Source: Amaurobius ferox (lineage: Eukaryota > Arthropoda > Arachnida > Araneae > Amaurobiidae). Taken from it: a stretch of DNA of 64,000 nt. The stretch covers positions 125,147,642 through 125,211,641 of the forward strand of contig OX578147.1 of assembly GCA_951213105.1 (NCBI GenBank), in the 5' to 3' direction. Positions 10,201-20,715 of this stretch are shown piece after piece. The notes beneath the pieces are model-generated. The model was given only the letters and a program-made list of their open reading frames with translations, made no database searches and was not told where the DNA came from. How positions within the stretch are numbered: position 1 is the stretch's first letter; each line of letters begins with the position of its first letter. The position numbers were made by a program, and so were the translations under genes.

Positions 10201-11488
10201 CGCTCTGTTTCAAAAAAAATATATAAACCCATGAAACATTGACCCACAGTTGCGAAACTCGATACGTGAGTGTCATTTTAAGAGTTATGCAAATGATCAA
10301 ACTGTCAGCGCTAATGACGTTATAGGACTCATGCAACACGCATAAGAACGATACATCGTGTAGCATTTTAAACGACCTGTGTTTTCGTTCATGAGCAATT
10401 GGAATTGGTTTTTCTGCTTTAATGCTGCAAGTTTACAAAAATGCCTTTGAGACGTACTCGACGGCGAAATGAACAATTGTTGGATTTTTCATCATAGGCC
10501 TAAGGGTAGATGGTTGGTCCAACAGATGTTATGAGGCTCCATCTTAGTGGGAGCAATATGATAGTTGCTCGGTGTTGGCAAGGGTGGATCAGAGAAGGCA
10601 TATGCAACCGTATCTGAAGCTTAAGACCCCCCAAACAGATACCGATCGTGAGGATCATCTAGTTAGAAGAAGATCTATGTCCACACCAATAGCGTTGCTA
10701 TCTGCCATTTAAAGCCATTTGCCATCATCCATGCAATCATTTGCCATATCAAGGAATACTATTCAGAGATGACTGGCAGACGGTGGGATTGGGTGTCAAT
10801 GTCCCTTAAGGCGCCTATTACAACATAAGCAGAGCAGTCTGCATTTGTGACTGGCCAGCTTTTCAATTCCGCATTTGTTGTCTAGCAGCACACGGCCATC
10901 ACACGTGGTGTGACAGTCTGGGGAGCCATCTCCTGGGGAAGCAGATCTCCTCTAGTTGTGCTGCAAGCCAATCCAACAGCTAGTTTGTACATCAACGATA
11001 GTCTGCAACCGATTGTTCTGCCTATGCTGTTAAGCGATTCCATTTACCAACAAGACAGCGCAACACGACATACTGCACAACTTTCTCAACAATTTATTTG
11101 AGGATTTAATACCCTTCTATTGCCATCCAGGTCCTTAGACCTATCACCAATAGAACACACTTGGCCATACTGGGACTGTAATTACAGGATTCTTAGAATG
11201 CCACTGAATTAGCTGACCAGTTACAACATTTGTGACAGAATCTTCCGCAAAAAGACTCAATTTAATTGACCTTTTGCCGGACCGAATATCGACTTGTAAA
11301 TTTGCCAGGGGAGAATTTGCCAATTACTAAAATACCATGTTCTTGTTGTAACTATTTCTTTAAACTTTTTTTTCTCAAATTCCAATCATTTGCATATCTA
11401 CTAAAATGATGCATGCACGCCGAATTTCTTGGTTGTAGCTCAATTTCTTATGGATGTATATACTATATGTATATTTTGCAACAGAGTG
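10201..11488 (+). mobile_element. Tc1/mariner element inserted in the hAT element
   Basis: The ends are CGCTCTGTTTCAAAA (left) and, in reverse complement, CACTCTGTTGCAAAA (right), flanked by TA at 10199-10200 and 11489-11490. The 1,288-bp interior carries a decayed Tc1-type transposase. The nesting shows that the hAT copy was in place first. Confidence 0.75.
10441..11300 (+). pseudogene. Decayed Tc1-like transposase
   Basis: Fragments in different frames follow the order of a Tc1-family transposase. There is an N-terminal MPLRRTRRR start at 10441, a GRPRxTTDREDR-like piece near 10625-10670, and a ISRNTIQR/LADGG piece near 10745-10800. An internal deletion removes the first catalytic Asp region. 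Then comes a clean 63-codon frame from 10910 (VWGAISWGSRSPLVVLQ, LPMLLSDSIYQQDSATRHTA), equivalent to the second Asp motif in QQDNARPHTA of the family. SPDLSPIEHIWD-like remains follow near 11125-11170. Stops and frameshifts are frequent. Confidence 0.7.
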
Positions 11489-11623
11489 TATATTTACTGC
11501 AAAATGCATGTCTTTAGTGAAAAAATCTAATTAATATATAAAACTTAAAAAAGGAGAAATGTTCTTTAAAAAGGCCACACTTGATACCCAAAAGGCCGCA
11601 GGTTTCCCACCCCTGCCCTAGAA

Positions 11624-12317
11624 TATACAGAGTTCATTACAAAGTCGTTAAGCATCCCAATAATTTTATATTGAGATGTCCACGATTATACACTTTAGTT
11701 CCATACCGAGTTCATTAAGTCCATGAGTGTACACTAAAATCACCATGCCAGATCCAGTTAAATCGATTGCAGCGCCCCTAGCGGAAAAATGTTTGCATAT
11801 TGAACTCGACAACAAGACCAGAAATTAAAAAAAAAGCCGAAAAAAAATGGTAGTGGTACCTATTGAGCAGTAATCGGCAATAAAACTATTCGAGAAGGAA
11901 TTTATTTCACATAATAGGGTTATTGGCGAATGGTAATAACCCTATTATGCACATATATATATGTACTTATATATGTGCAATCAATTCATGAATGCTGAAA
12001 TAAACACTAAAGTATAAGACTGAATTCTACAGCCTGTTCGAAATTTTATCGATCAATAATTAAACACATGTGAACTTGATGAAGAATATTGGCGTAAATT
12101 TTTGCGAGCAATATAGGTGTCATCCGTGTTTCCTGATGATACCGCTTTTTGACAAATATTTATTGCTTTTCATTTACCCGTTTTGTGTGTTCCTGGTGTC
12201 AATTTCTACCAGTGCTTCTTTCCAGGCTTTTTGACTGAGAGTGGAAAGGATTTTCTATTTTTCCTATATAAATATATACTTATATATGTGCAATCAATTT
12301 TTAACTACTACATATAT

Positions 12318-12364
<47 letters not shown>

Positions 12365-12621
12365 CACATATGCATATAAATATTACAGTTTGAACTACAT
12401 ATACAGCCTATATTGATTGTATTACATTTATGCTACATTATACTACATTTATTAACATTTAACTGGGCAACATAAAATGTCTCCGGGGAACTCCCCCCCC
12501 CCCACTGGATGTATGCCTAAAAGAAACACAGATTCCTACTCATTATACGATGCCCAGCAACTTTGTAATTAGTTTAATACGTATGTCTCGCTTTGATGCC
12601 AAATTCGGGCGTCTATATATT
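11624..12621. other. No gene; hairpins and AT microsatellite
   Basis: It holds two adjacent hairpins (11911-11978), a (TA)n array at about 12321-12359, and a 20-bp word (CTTATATATGTGCAATCAAT) repeated near 11968 and 12280. A run of C lies at 12492-12502. No supported coding region. Confidence 0.5.
11911..11948. repeat. Perfect 14-bp hairpin
   Basis: ATAATAGGGTTATT and its exact complement are separated by 10 nt. It is directly followed by a second palindrome, GCACATATATATATG...TATATGTGC (11949-11978). Confidence 0.7.
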
Positions 12622-13506
12622 ACTTTCCTTATATACATAATGTATAAGGAAAGTATTGTGACAGGGTCGAAAATTCGAATTCGAGTTTTCGACGGGAGAG
12701 CACTTTCAACCATCCCTGATTACGAATCAAACATTTTTGAAGTGATGTCTGTGTGTGTGTGTGTGAAAGTATGTGTTTGAGTGTGTGTGTCAGTGAGTCT
12801 CTGGAGACGATATCTCACGAACGAATGGAGCGATTCGAATGAAATTTGGTACAAGATTCATAATCCGTGAATATTGGAAGCGTATTGCTTTAAAACACAA
12901 TCGAATGTTCAGAACCCCCCTAAATTTTCGAGTGAAATTTTGAAAAAGTCATCAAAAAATCAAAACCTTTAATAAAGTTACGCAAATAGACATTTCTTAT
13001 ATAATTTTCCTTAGAAAACGATTGACATAAACTTTAGAACGCTAGCATAAACCGTTCTCGAGATATTGCACATTTTTCAAATAAATTTATCAAAAAATCC
13101 CATAAATTAAAAAAAAATATTAACTGTTAAGAAACATGTTCACTTTTCATATGTAATATCATACGATAAATTTGGTGATATCATTCTCGTGGAGCTAACT
13201 CGTTCTATTCACGAGAAAAGATACTCTGAGTAATACTTTTGTATTTGAACGCCAATAGTCATTTATCCGCTGTAAGAATAGCTTATTTCTCCGTCCACAA
13301 CGCTTGGCGAGATTTTGGTGACGAATTTAGTGGAATGTCGCCAAATTAACGAAAATCTCGCCAAATGGGTAAAATTGACGCTAAATCAATGAAAATGGTG
13401 ACTAATTGAAGAAAATTCAATATCTTGGAAAGAATATAAGTATATACTATAAGAACATTTTTTTAACTGTAAAAGTAGTAAATTCATTGCATTATACAAG
13501 GAAAGT
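12622..13506 (-). mobile_element. M2-family element copy b
   Basis: This is a minus-strand copy. The hairpin end is on the left (ACTTTCCTTATATACATAAT...TATAAGGAAAGT, 12622-12654), then the conserved TCGAATTCGAGTTTTCGACG block. A GTGTGT array follows at 12750-12800, then GACGATATCTCACGAACGAA and GTTCTCGAGATATTGCAC. It ends at TTGCATTATACAAGGAAAGT without the outer head. The short frames inside it are not genes. Confidence 0.8.
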
Positions 13507-14730
13507 TATTTTTTTTTCTCCTCTAGGGAACTGCAATCCCTTTTGTTCAATCTGGTACCTTTACTATAGGATAAGCTTAACGTATATATTTATGGACCTT
13601 TCTTTACTAAGTTATTGAGATGCTTAAGGGTATATGCGCATATAAATACCAGGCATGTCCTGGAAAATGGGGTTTTAAAATTTTGGAGAGCTTGCCCAAA
13701 TTATTTTTCCCTCTCAAAATTATAATTTCGCCAGACAAACCCTGATTACCCTGCCGCATCTAGAAGCACTACAAAATCGACCTCGCCAAATAATCGGCGA
13801 AAACCTCACATCGGTCAAATTTCATTAATGTCAAAGTGTAGAGAGATAATTCAGAATCTTGCGTAAAAAATATTGAAGATTTTTTTTTCACACGGTAAGT
13901 AACGGTAAAACGTATAATCACGGACACAAATGAAATTATATGCGAGGGTAAAAAGACTTAAGAACTCGCCAAAAACGATTTCAAAGGCCTCGTTACACAA
14001 GCATACTTATGAAATCACCCTCCCATTGCAAAATCCAGTATATTCGGATTGATTTCATGCTTATTAGAACGCTTCAGATCTTAATAATTGATAAATTCAC
14101 TGGCAACTAAGTGGCCTTAATTTTTCAAACCTCATAGTGATTGTTGAAGTCAATCATATTAAACTGATGCCACATCCTTTTGTATTCGCTGAATTTGTTA
14201 AAATTCCACAAATCCAAGTAGAAAATTATATCTATTGTTAAAGGAAATGTGCTTACTTCCTTACACTATTCTACAAAGAAAGCATTGTCTACCCAAAACT
14301 GCCGGATTTAAGATATTGACGGATAAGCTTGTTTTAAAACTTATATCAGATAAGGTTTTATTATTAAATATCTAGCCAGTTAGAGCTCATGATTTTTGGA
14401 TAATTCTGAATGACGCATTAGGTGTTGCGGCGTTTTAATTGGTGCTCCCAAAATTGAATTTAGATTCGCACTAACCGATGATTCTCAATGGCGTGCTACA
14501 CTGACAGAAAATGAAAAGATATCCCCAGAGATGATTATTTTCAATTTTCTGTCTGTGCCCGTGGAATTGATAATGACACCCTCCTTTCAGCAACTTCCAG
14601 GCATATCAATCATAATAAATCATTATTTGAAAATCGAAGCTCCCTAAAAATAGTTCACTGGTTCTCATCCTTCATCAGTTAGCGCATCTTTGGTGCAAAC
14701 TGATTTCTCATCCATACTAGATAAACTGTT
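13507..14730. other. AT-rich DNA, no recognised feature
   Basis: I see no transposon ends and no convincing reading frame. Confidence 0.4.
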
Positions 14731-14830
14731 GTAAATTAACTAACTACTGGTAACTAACTTAACTAACTGTGTTAAATTAACTACCTTAACTAAATTAACT
14801 AACTGTGGTAATTAACTAACTACTGGTAAA
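14731..14830. repeat. Minisatellite based on TTAACTAACT
   Basis: Imperfect repeats of AACTAACTACTGGTAACTAA and close variants fill about 100 bp immediately ahead of the LINE relic. Confidence 0.65.
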
Positions 14831-14852
14831 AAGGACCAAAAATGTGGTGTGA

Positions 14853-15960
14853 ATGATACAAACGATCCCATTAACAGATAAACTCTCTAGTTATGTACTC
14901 TGCAATAAAACCTCCATGTATCTTAATACCTGGAGAATTCATCAAAGATTAAAGAAAAACAGCCCTTTCAGCCAAATTGCCTCCCTACGCCTACCTAATT
15001 GCGATGTCGAACACCAATCTTTGCATTCCTGTTTGTATCCTGCGGAAGGACTCTCCAGGATCTACTTCCACTTTAACTTTCAAGTCAACAAGAAAGACTT
15101 TGTCTCTGAACACCTCAGGCAAATGACCTTGGAAAACTTAAGTCATATACACCTAATAATGCCATTAAGATTTATACTAATGGCAGTGAAATTAACGATC
15201 TTGCGGGTAGTGGCATTTTTATTGAGACACCTCGAAACAATTTGACTCTTTGTCGTCGTAATCCTAATTTCTGCTCAGTCTTCAGAAATGAATTGGTAGC
15301 AATAGATCTGGGATTCGAGGCTATTCTCCCAGAGAAGGATTATGGCGACTTATGGATTTTATCTTATAGCCGCAGCTCCCTCCACCACCTTAATAATTGG
15401 ATACTTGTAGGAGACAGGACCAGTATCTCTATCCTGCTTAAGCTAAAACTTATTTCGTTAAATTATGATGTCCACTTTCAGTGGATTCCCTCTCATGTGG
15501 ACATTCATGGTAATGAAGTGGCGGATAAACTTGCTAAGGAGGGCTGCAGTCTCTCCACCCCTTCGTCTTATGCATTGACTTTTCTGGAATTATATTCTTG
15601 GGAGAAGTCAAAATTTTGGTAGACTGGAGAGAGCTCCCCCCCCCCTCCCATCATTGGTATATGGATAAAAAGCCGGGATTGACTCTAGACCTCCCGTGTG
15701 ACAGAGGCTCCCAGACTGTACTTTCTAGACTAGCTAGCGGTCACATCAAGTGCGTCTTTTTAATGAAGGCAGGAAAGTCTTCGCTGCCTGTACCAAGTGT
15801 CATGACCATCAGGCTTCTGCAGAGCATATAATGGATTGCTTGGGTCACTCCAAGGAGGATATCTATCGCTATCCACTTCTTGTGCTAAACTTTCTGAGAG
15901 TCAACGGACTTATGGACCTCGTCTGACTTCGTTAGACACTGGAGGATAAGCAACAACAAC
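14853..15960 (+). pseudogene. 3' end of a LINE polyprotein with RNase H (dead)
   Basis: Three frames together give the C-terminal part of a non-LTR polyprotein. 14853-15160 matches the usual linker before RNase H. RNase H runs from about 15150 to 15560: the first motif reads IYTNGS (catalytic Asp changed to Asn), the Glu in RNELVAIDLG is kept, the third motif reads WILSYSRSS (Asp changed to Tyr), and the last Asp in HGNEVADKLAKEG is kept. After a frameshift near 15600 comes a LSRLASGHIKC word, then a CTKCHDH...HIMDC zinc-type motif at 15789-15845. It ends LRVNGLMDLV, stop, and a CAACAACAAC tail near 15950. RT and endonuclease are missing. Confidence 0.75.
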
Positions 15961-16679
15961 ACGATCACATTATGTCAAATTTTTCAAAATCCGTATAGTT
16001 TATCTAAATTACGCTATGTTGTGAAAAACCGCCAAAACTCTCCAGTTTCTTACAGTGAGAATACTTACTTAAAACTGAAAGGGAAATGTTAATATTGGTC
16101 ATTAAAGACTCCTTTTAGCTTTTGAAATTTAATCCCTTATTTGTTAAATTGAATTTTAAAATAGCATTTATAACATTACTTATATTTCTAAATATGAACT
16201 TTTTAAAAATGTGAGACCCTATCACTGTAAGGAATTACGACCTAAGGCATTATCATTTTTAGACCAAACCGATTCACCAGCTATTAAGGAAAAGGAAAAC
16301 TTGAACAACGTATATAAGCAGAAATAACACAAAATAGTACAGCATTGTCGACAGTACAATAGTACAGCTGTATCGAGAATACGCTGGATCTCCTTTGTCA
16401 GTGCAAGAGAATCAACAAATCCAAAGTCCAACAGAGAAATGGCCAAGCCAAGCCAAGCCAAGACGCTTCCTTCCGGGGTTCCTGCGCAGGTTGCACTTAA
16501 CCCCACATCGAATTTATAGCATTTATTAACCTTTCGTGTATGTTTTCGTATATAGCAATACACGATGGCGCTCTACTCCATCGAGGGCGCTGATGTGGCA
16601 GTTGCTGTGTGATGATGTCAGGTTCGACTATGTCTTGGAAGGCTTCGACCTGCAAGTCGGTGCTAGGGAGGAAGGGGGA
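15961..16679. other. No recognised gene; possible LINE B flank
   Basis: A 113-codon minus-strand frame (16222-16563) has no motif that I recognise and is not called. A (GCCAA)n array lies at 16441-16464. GC content rises from 16560 to 16690, which may belong to LINE B or to another inserted element. Confidence 0.35.
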
Positions 16680-16683
16680 GGGG

Positions 16684-16735
16684 CTAATGCCTTAAGGGCA
16701 ACCAATAGGAAATGCCTTAAGGGCAACCAGTAGAA
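16684..16735 (-). repeat. 27-bp direct repeat at the LINE B 3' end
   Basis: On the plus strand ATGCCTTAAGGGCAACCA occurs twice, 27 bp apart, followed by ATAGGAA and GTAGAAA. It lies where LINE B should terminate. There is no poly-A tail. Confidence 0.55.
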
Positions 16736-17178
16736 ATACAGAGCTAGCTCTGTGGGATAAAAGTTTTTACACAAGTTAAATTTAAGTACATTTAATATTA
16801 AAGGAATAAGGAAAAAAGATCTTACAATTAAGGTGAGATGCTATGAATTTAAAGAAATTTACAGGTGAAAGAGAGACAATAATATAGTCTACAAAAATTT
16901 ACAGGTGCAGAGATACAGTTAAGTTTAATCACATTTAAATCTGTGACTGCGTTGCAGTCAGGGTACCGTAGTTCTAGAAAAAAAGAAGGCACTTTTCAGT
17001 GGCACACAAAAAATTTTACAATAATCAAATTTAAGTTACGGAAACGTGGATTTGAGTTTGTACTGGTCTAGCAGGGAAAAACGCGGGCAAAAGCAAGCAG
17101 GTGGGTTGGCCAGTGGTTGAGCCAAGAAAAGTGAACAGGTAGAGTGGCAGCAGTGCCGCCATCTACCGGTGTTCAAGT

Positions 17179-17583
17179 TTACGAGACGCCTGATTGTGGA
17201 GTGACAAAACGACGTTTCTTCCATTTAGTACCGTTGGTGCTAAACAGAAGATGCCTAGGTCTGCGCTTCCTGCAATAGGTAGGCATAATAGGGTTGTACG
17301 TTTGGTCAACATCCTGCAAACAGGGTCTATTAGAATTAACTTTGTTGAATTTAAGTGAATGGGCCGAGATTTGCTCGATAACTCCCGAGACTTTGAGGTC
17401 GTGATGGATCACTTCGTCTTGGACATACCTAGGTGCCCTAACGATGCAACGTAGAACTTTATTTTGAAACACTTGCAGTTTCCTAATATGGACGTTTGCC
17501 GCCGATCCCCAAATCGGGCTGGCGTACAAAAATCCAGGTGCTATGATCTGTTTGTAAATAATAAGCTTATTGTTAAGGGAAAG
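17179..17583 (-). pseudogene. LINE B ORF2, C-terminal segment
   Basis: This is the end of the LINE B RT protein, after the LINE A insertion. It starts within the duplicated target (SLNNKLIIYKQIIAPGFLYA) and reads through the thumb-region motif SPIWGSAANVHIRKLQVFQN, which matches the same region of LINE A (SPIWGTAAEIHLRKLQVIQN). It ends in a basic tail RKRRPRHLLF and a TAA at 17179. There is no RNase H, as usual for Jockey elements. The five codons before it come from LINE A. Confidence 0.85.
17570..17583 (+). other. Target site duplication of LINE A, left copy
   Basis: The 14-bp word TTGTTAAGGGAAAG is identical to 22509-22522. It marks the 3' end of LINE A and encodes the same LSLNN residues of LINE B on the minus strand. 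Confidence 0.9.
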
Positions 17584-17603
17584 CTCAAGGCTCAAGGCAG
17601 GGT
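17584..17603 (-). repeat. Heptamer repeat at the LINE A 3' terminus
   Basis: The minus-strand terminus reads TGCCTTGAGCCTTGAGC, two tandem CCTTGAG heptamers, in place of a poly-A tail. Confidence 0.6.
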
Positions 17604-17971
17604 GGGATTAGTGAAGTGCCCAGGAGAGGATAGAAATCCCCCCTTTAAACTTCAGGCGAAAAGGAAGATCAAGAAAAAGGAGTTCATAAGAGGAAAGAAG
17701 AAAATAAAGGGAAGCTCGGGTGGAAGACAACATCATGCCGATACCCGAGTCTTCATAAAGAAAGGACTGAGGCCCAAGTGAGCACACAGTAGAGAAGAGG
17801 AAGAATGGGGAAACAGAGTTGCACCAAGAGAGGTGCAGGGCCTTGAGCAATGAGAGTCCGACACAGAAATGATTTTAGATAAACTTGTGAAGTACGCGAT
17901 TTTTCCCAAATGCACGGGATAGAACAGAAAAAGCTAGAAGGTTGCACCATAAAACAGAGAGAAGTATAAAA

Positions 17972-20698
17972 CTATGTTAGACGAATCCGCTTTTTAGGGC
18001 GGAAATAAATATCTCGTACAGGCCTTCCAGGTAACGACCGAGGGCGCTTTCGCGCCCTCGTGCCACGAGGATTGTAACGTTGGATACTGTCTAACGTAGG
18101 ATTATTGACACTTCTAAGACCTCGATGAAATTTAATGGATAACTTTTTGACGTGTGCCAAAACAGGCCTAATTTGAAGGTCTTTATGCAAAATTTCTAAC
18201 CGGACGTAGTTCGGAAGATTTGCAAACGAACGCAGAGCGTTATTTTGAATAACTTGAAGTTTCCTAAGGTGAATCTCGGCTGCGGTACCCCATATAGGTG
18301 AACCGTACGTCATGATTGGACGTATATAGGACTTGTATAATAATAACTTATTACGGATTGACAGGCGGCTATTTCTAGCCAATAAGGGACGAAGCTGGAT
18401 GAATGAAAGCTTCACTTTCTTGCATGTTTCAGAAATGTGTTGCTTCCATGTTAAATTTGAATCAAAGTACACTCCAAGGTACTTGTAAGATGATTGCCAG
18501 GGAATAGGCTGATTATTCAATATTAAGTTAGTGTTTGGGGGTTCCCTAGGGGGCGGGAAGGTAACTGCTGCACATTTACTAACATTTACTTTAATTCTCC
18601 AATTGATAAGCCATTGCGTCATGTCATGAAGATAATTTTGAAGAAGGTCATGCACAATGTGTGTCTGTTTATGTTGTGCGATAAGGGCCGTGTCATCAGC
18701 ATAGAGGCTAAGGGAGACACCGGGGGAACGTGGAATATCATTAATATATAGGTTGAACAATCTGGGTCCAACAAGAGAGCCTTGAGGGACCCCGCTAAGA
18801 ATATTCCTGGGAGAGGAGAGAAGGTTAGAGACTCGTACTACAAAGCTACGCTCTGTTAAGTACGAGTGAAGAATTTTAATAAGATCAGGAGGAAAAGAGC
18901 GTTTGATAAGCTTGAATAACAGACCGTTTATCCACACCTTATCAAACGCCTTTTGGATATCAATAAAAACTATAGAGGTGCTTTCTTGTATGCTACGAGC
19001 TTCATGAATGAGTTCAACGACCCGGAGAAGCTGGTGTTCAGTAGAATGCTTCTTTCTGAACCCATACTGCTCAGGAATCATAATATTGTTCAGGTCGCAG
19101 AACTCATCCAAGCGCCGCAGTATCACATACTCAAAGAGCTTAGAAAGACAGGAGAGAAGAGAGATTGGTCGATAGTTGACCGGAAGAGTTAGATCAAGAC
19201 CAGGCTTGGGGATAGGTGCTACAATAGCAACTTTCCAAGCCTTCGGGAAGTAGTTAAAATGTAAAAGAAGAGTAAAGAGTTTAGCAAGATAACTTTTAAG
19301 AAGGTTAGGTAGATTTTTTAACATATTAGGAGAGAGAAGATCCTTCCCAGGAGCTTTATTCTTCTTAAGTTTTTGAATACGAGGAAGCAGTTCAGCATAG
19401 GTAACAACAGTCATGGTTCTAGGTGTAGGTGAAGAGAGGAATTGTTCAACCTTGGGATCAACAATCGATACCGTTCTGGCATCAATTACATCATGATGTG
19501 GTTCAAACTGACTTCTAAGACTGTCTGCAAGCAGTTCAGCCTTTTGGGTGTTGGAGATGGCCCTTCCGTTAGGACCCTCAAGGGTCGGTAGGTGTGTTTT
19601 ATGCCTACGATAATGTGAGGCAGCCCTCCAAATGGTGTTGTCTTTCGTCGTTAAGGACTCAACATGTGTGTTCCATCGTGCACTAGAAAAAGCCTTAAGA
19701 CGTGATCTCACCTGGGCACGTGAGAAATTAAGTTCACGCTTAAGGCAGGGGTCACGGCTGGCCTGCCAAGCTCTACGTATCCTATTCCTTTCTTTGATCA
19801 TCTCCCGGATATCCTGTGGTAATCTATAGAAGTCAACTTTAGTCTCCTTGGGCCGAGAGGACGCAGAGTAGGCATTACGAAGCATATCTTCAAATTTTTC
19901 TACCTCTGCGTCCAGTTGGTCCGTGGAGCTAGCAACAGGAGGGGATGGGATTTCGTTTGCAAGAAGAGTTTTATATTTTTTCCAGTTTGTTTGAAGTTTA
20001 GCAGTATTCCTGAGATCAAATTTATTAAGTTCTAAAGTATAAATTATAGGGAGATGATCAGAAGGAAGTTCGTTGAAAGCCTCCATGCAATATGTATAAG
20101 GAATGTTGCTGGTGATAGCAAAATCAATAGTATTATTAAGATGGGTGGGTTCACCTGGAGCTACAATCTCATAGTTGTGCTCGTCGGCCCAGCGCTTAAG
20201 CTTGGAGCCTCGAACATCAACTCGAGGACAACCCCAGGCTTGGCTTTTAGCGTTAAAATCACCAGCAACTATTACATGGGGCGAAATTTTGAAGAGGGTA
20301 ATTAAGTCAGCAATGACAAGACCAGCTTTAGCTTTAGGATGGAAGTAGACAGACGCAATGGTCAGGGTCGGATTATTAGAAAGGTTGAGTTCCAGTATAG
20401 TAGCTTCACCAACTTGAAGAGGAGGAGTGGGAATGCGATTATGACTGATTTTACGATTTATATAAATAGCAGTACCACCCGCAGGGAGATTGCTAATATG
20501 TCTCCTGTCATCATTGTAAAGATCATAATTAGCAATTTTACAGTTTTTCCCTGGACTAAAATGGGTCTCTTGGACCAAGAACAAATCTAAGTTATTATTT
20601 ATACAAAAATCCCTAGCTTCCTGGATTTTACCTCTAAGTCCATTGGCATTCCAGATGCCAATGGTAAGATCCTTCAAGATTCTTAAGGGCACAACCAT
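17972..20698 (-). CDS. LINE A ORF2: endonuclease and reverse transcriptase
   Basis: An intact 908-codon frame from the ATG at 20698, two codons inside a longer frame that opens with TTG. The endonuclease (about residues 12-225) nicks the genomic target and shows WNANG, the catalytic Glu in QETH, AGDFNA and SDHLP. The reverse transcriptase (about 440-720) primes cDNA synthesis on that nick and shows FIDIQKAFD, SGVPQGS and the active-site box LYADDTALI. The thumb region with SPIWGTAAE and a very basic C-terminus (RARKRPRSLPGR, RPKKRIRL) follow. No RNase H is present, as in the Jockey clade. It starts 17 nt after the ORF1 stop and in another frame, so reinitiation after ORF1 is the likely route to translation. 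Confidence 0.92.
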   Translation of the reverse strand: MVVPLRILKDLTIGIWNANGLRGKIQEARDFCINNNLDLFLVQETHFSPGKNCKIANYDLYNDDRRHISNLPAGGTAIYINRKISHNRIPTPPLQVGEATILELNLSNNPTLTIASVYFHPKAKAGLVIADLITLFKISPHVIVAGDFNAKSQAWGCPRVDVRGSKLKRWADEHNYEIVAPGEPTHLNNTIDFAITSNIPYTYCMEAFNELPSDHLPIIYTLELNKFDLRNTAKLQTNWKKYKTLLANEIPSPPVASSTDQLDAEVEKFEDMLRNAYSASSRPKETKVDFYRLPQDIREMIKERNRIRRAWQASRDPCLKRELNFSRAQVRSRLKAFSSARWNTHVESLTTKDNTIWRAASHYRRHKTHLPTLEGPNGRAISNTQKAELLADSLRSQFEPHHDVIDARTVSIVDPKVEQFLSSPTPRTMTVVTYAELLPRIQKLKKNKAPGKDLLSPNMLKNLPNLLKSYLAKLFTLLLHFNYFPKAWKVAIVAPIPKPGLDLTLPVNYRPISLLSCLSKLFEYVILRRLDEFCDLNNIMIPEQYGFRKKHSTEHQLLRVVELIHEARSIQESTSIVFIDIQKAFDKVWINGLLFKLIKRSFPPDLIKILHSYLTERSFVVRVSNLLSSPRNILSGVPQGSLVGPRLFNLYINDIPRSPGVSLSLYADDTALIAQHKQTHIVHDLLQNYLHDMTQWLINWRIKVNVSKCAAVTFPPPREPPNTNLILNNQPIPWQSSYKYLGVYFDSNLTWKQHISETCKKVKLSFIQLRPLLARNSRLSIRNKLLLYKSYIRPIMTYGSPIWGTAAEIHLRKLQVIQNNALRSFANLPNYVRLEILHKDLQIRPVLAHVKKLSIKFHRGLRSVNNPTLDSIQRYNPRGTRARKRPRSLPGRPVRDIYFRPKKRIRLT

Positions 20699-20715
20699 AA
20701 CCAAAAGAAGGGGGG

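Larger units (their letters stand above)
10116..11615. mobile_element. Short hAT-like element with 8-bp target duplication
   Basis: The left end is CAGGGATAGAGAACCTTTTT. The right end in reverse complement is CAGGGGTGGGAAACCTGCGG, the CAGGGGT...AACCT pattern of hAT termini. The flanks are ACCTAGAA (10108-10115) and CCCTAGAA (11616-11623), seven of eight identical. Removing the Tc1-like insertion leaves about 212 bp, so this is a non-autonomous (MITE-like) copy. Confidence 0.75.

Noticed and set aside
11968..12300. Repeated CTTATATATGTGCAATCAAT as LTRs of a small element
   Set aside because: Only about 20 bp are shared and no LTR element features lie between.
16222..16563. 113-codon minus-strand frame as a host gene
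   Set aside because: No motif, no supporting neighbour, and the flanks are transposon sequence.
18953..20590. Plus-strand frames across LINE A
   Set aside because: They are antisense shadows of the intact ORF2; the same holds for plus-strand frames over ORF1 and LINE B.
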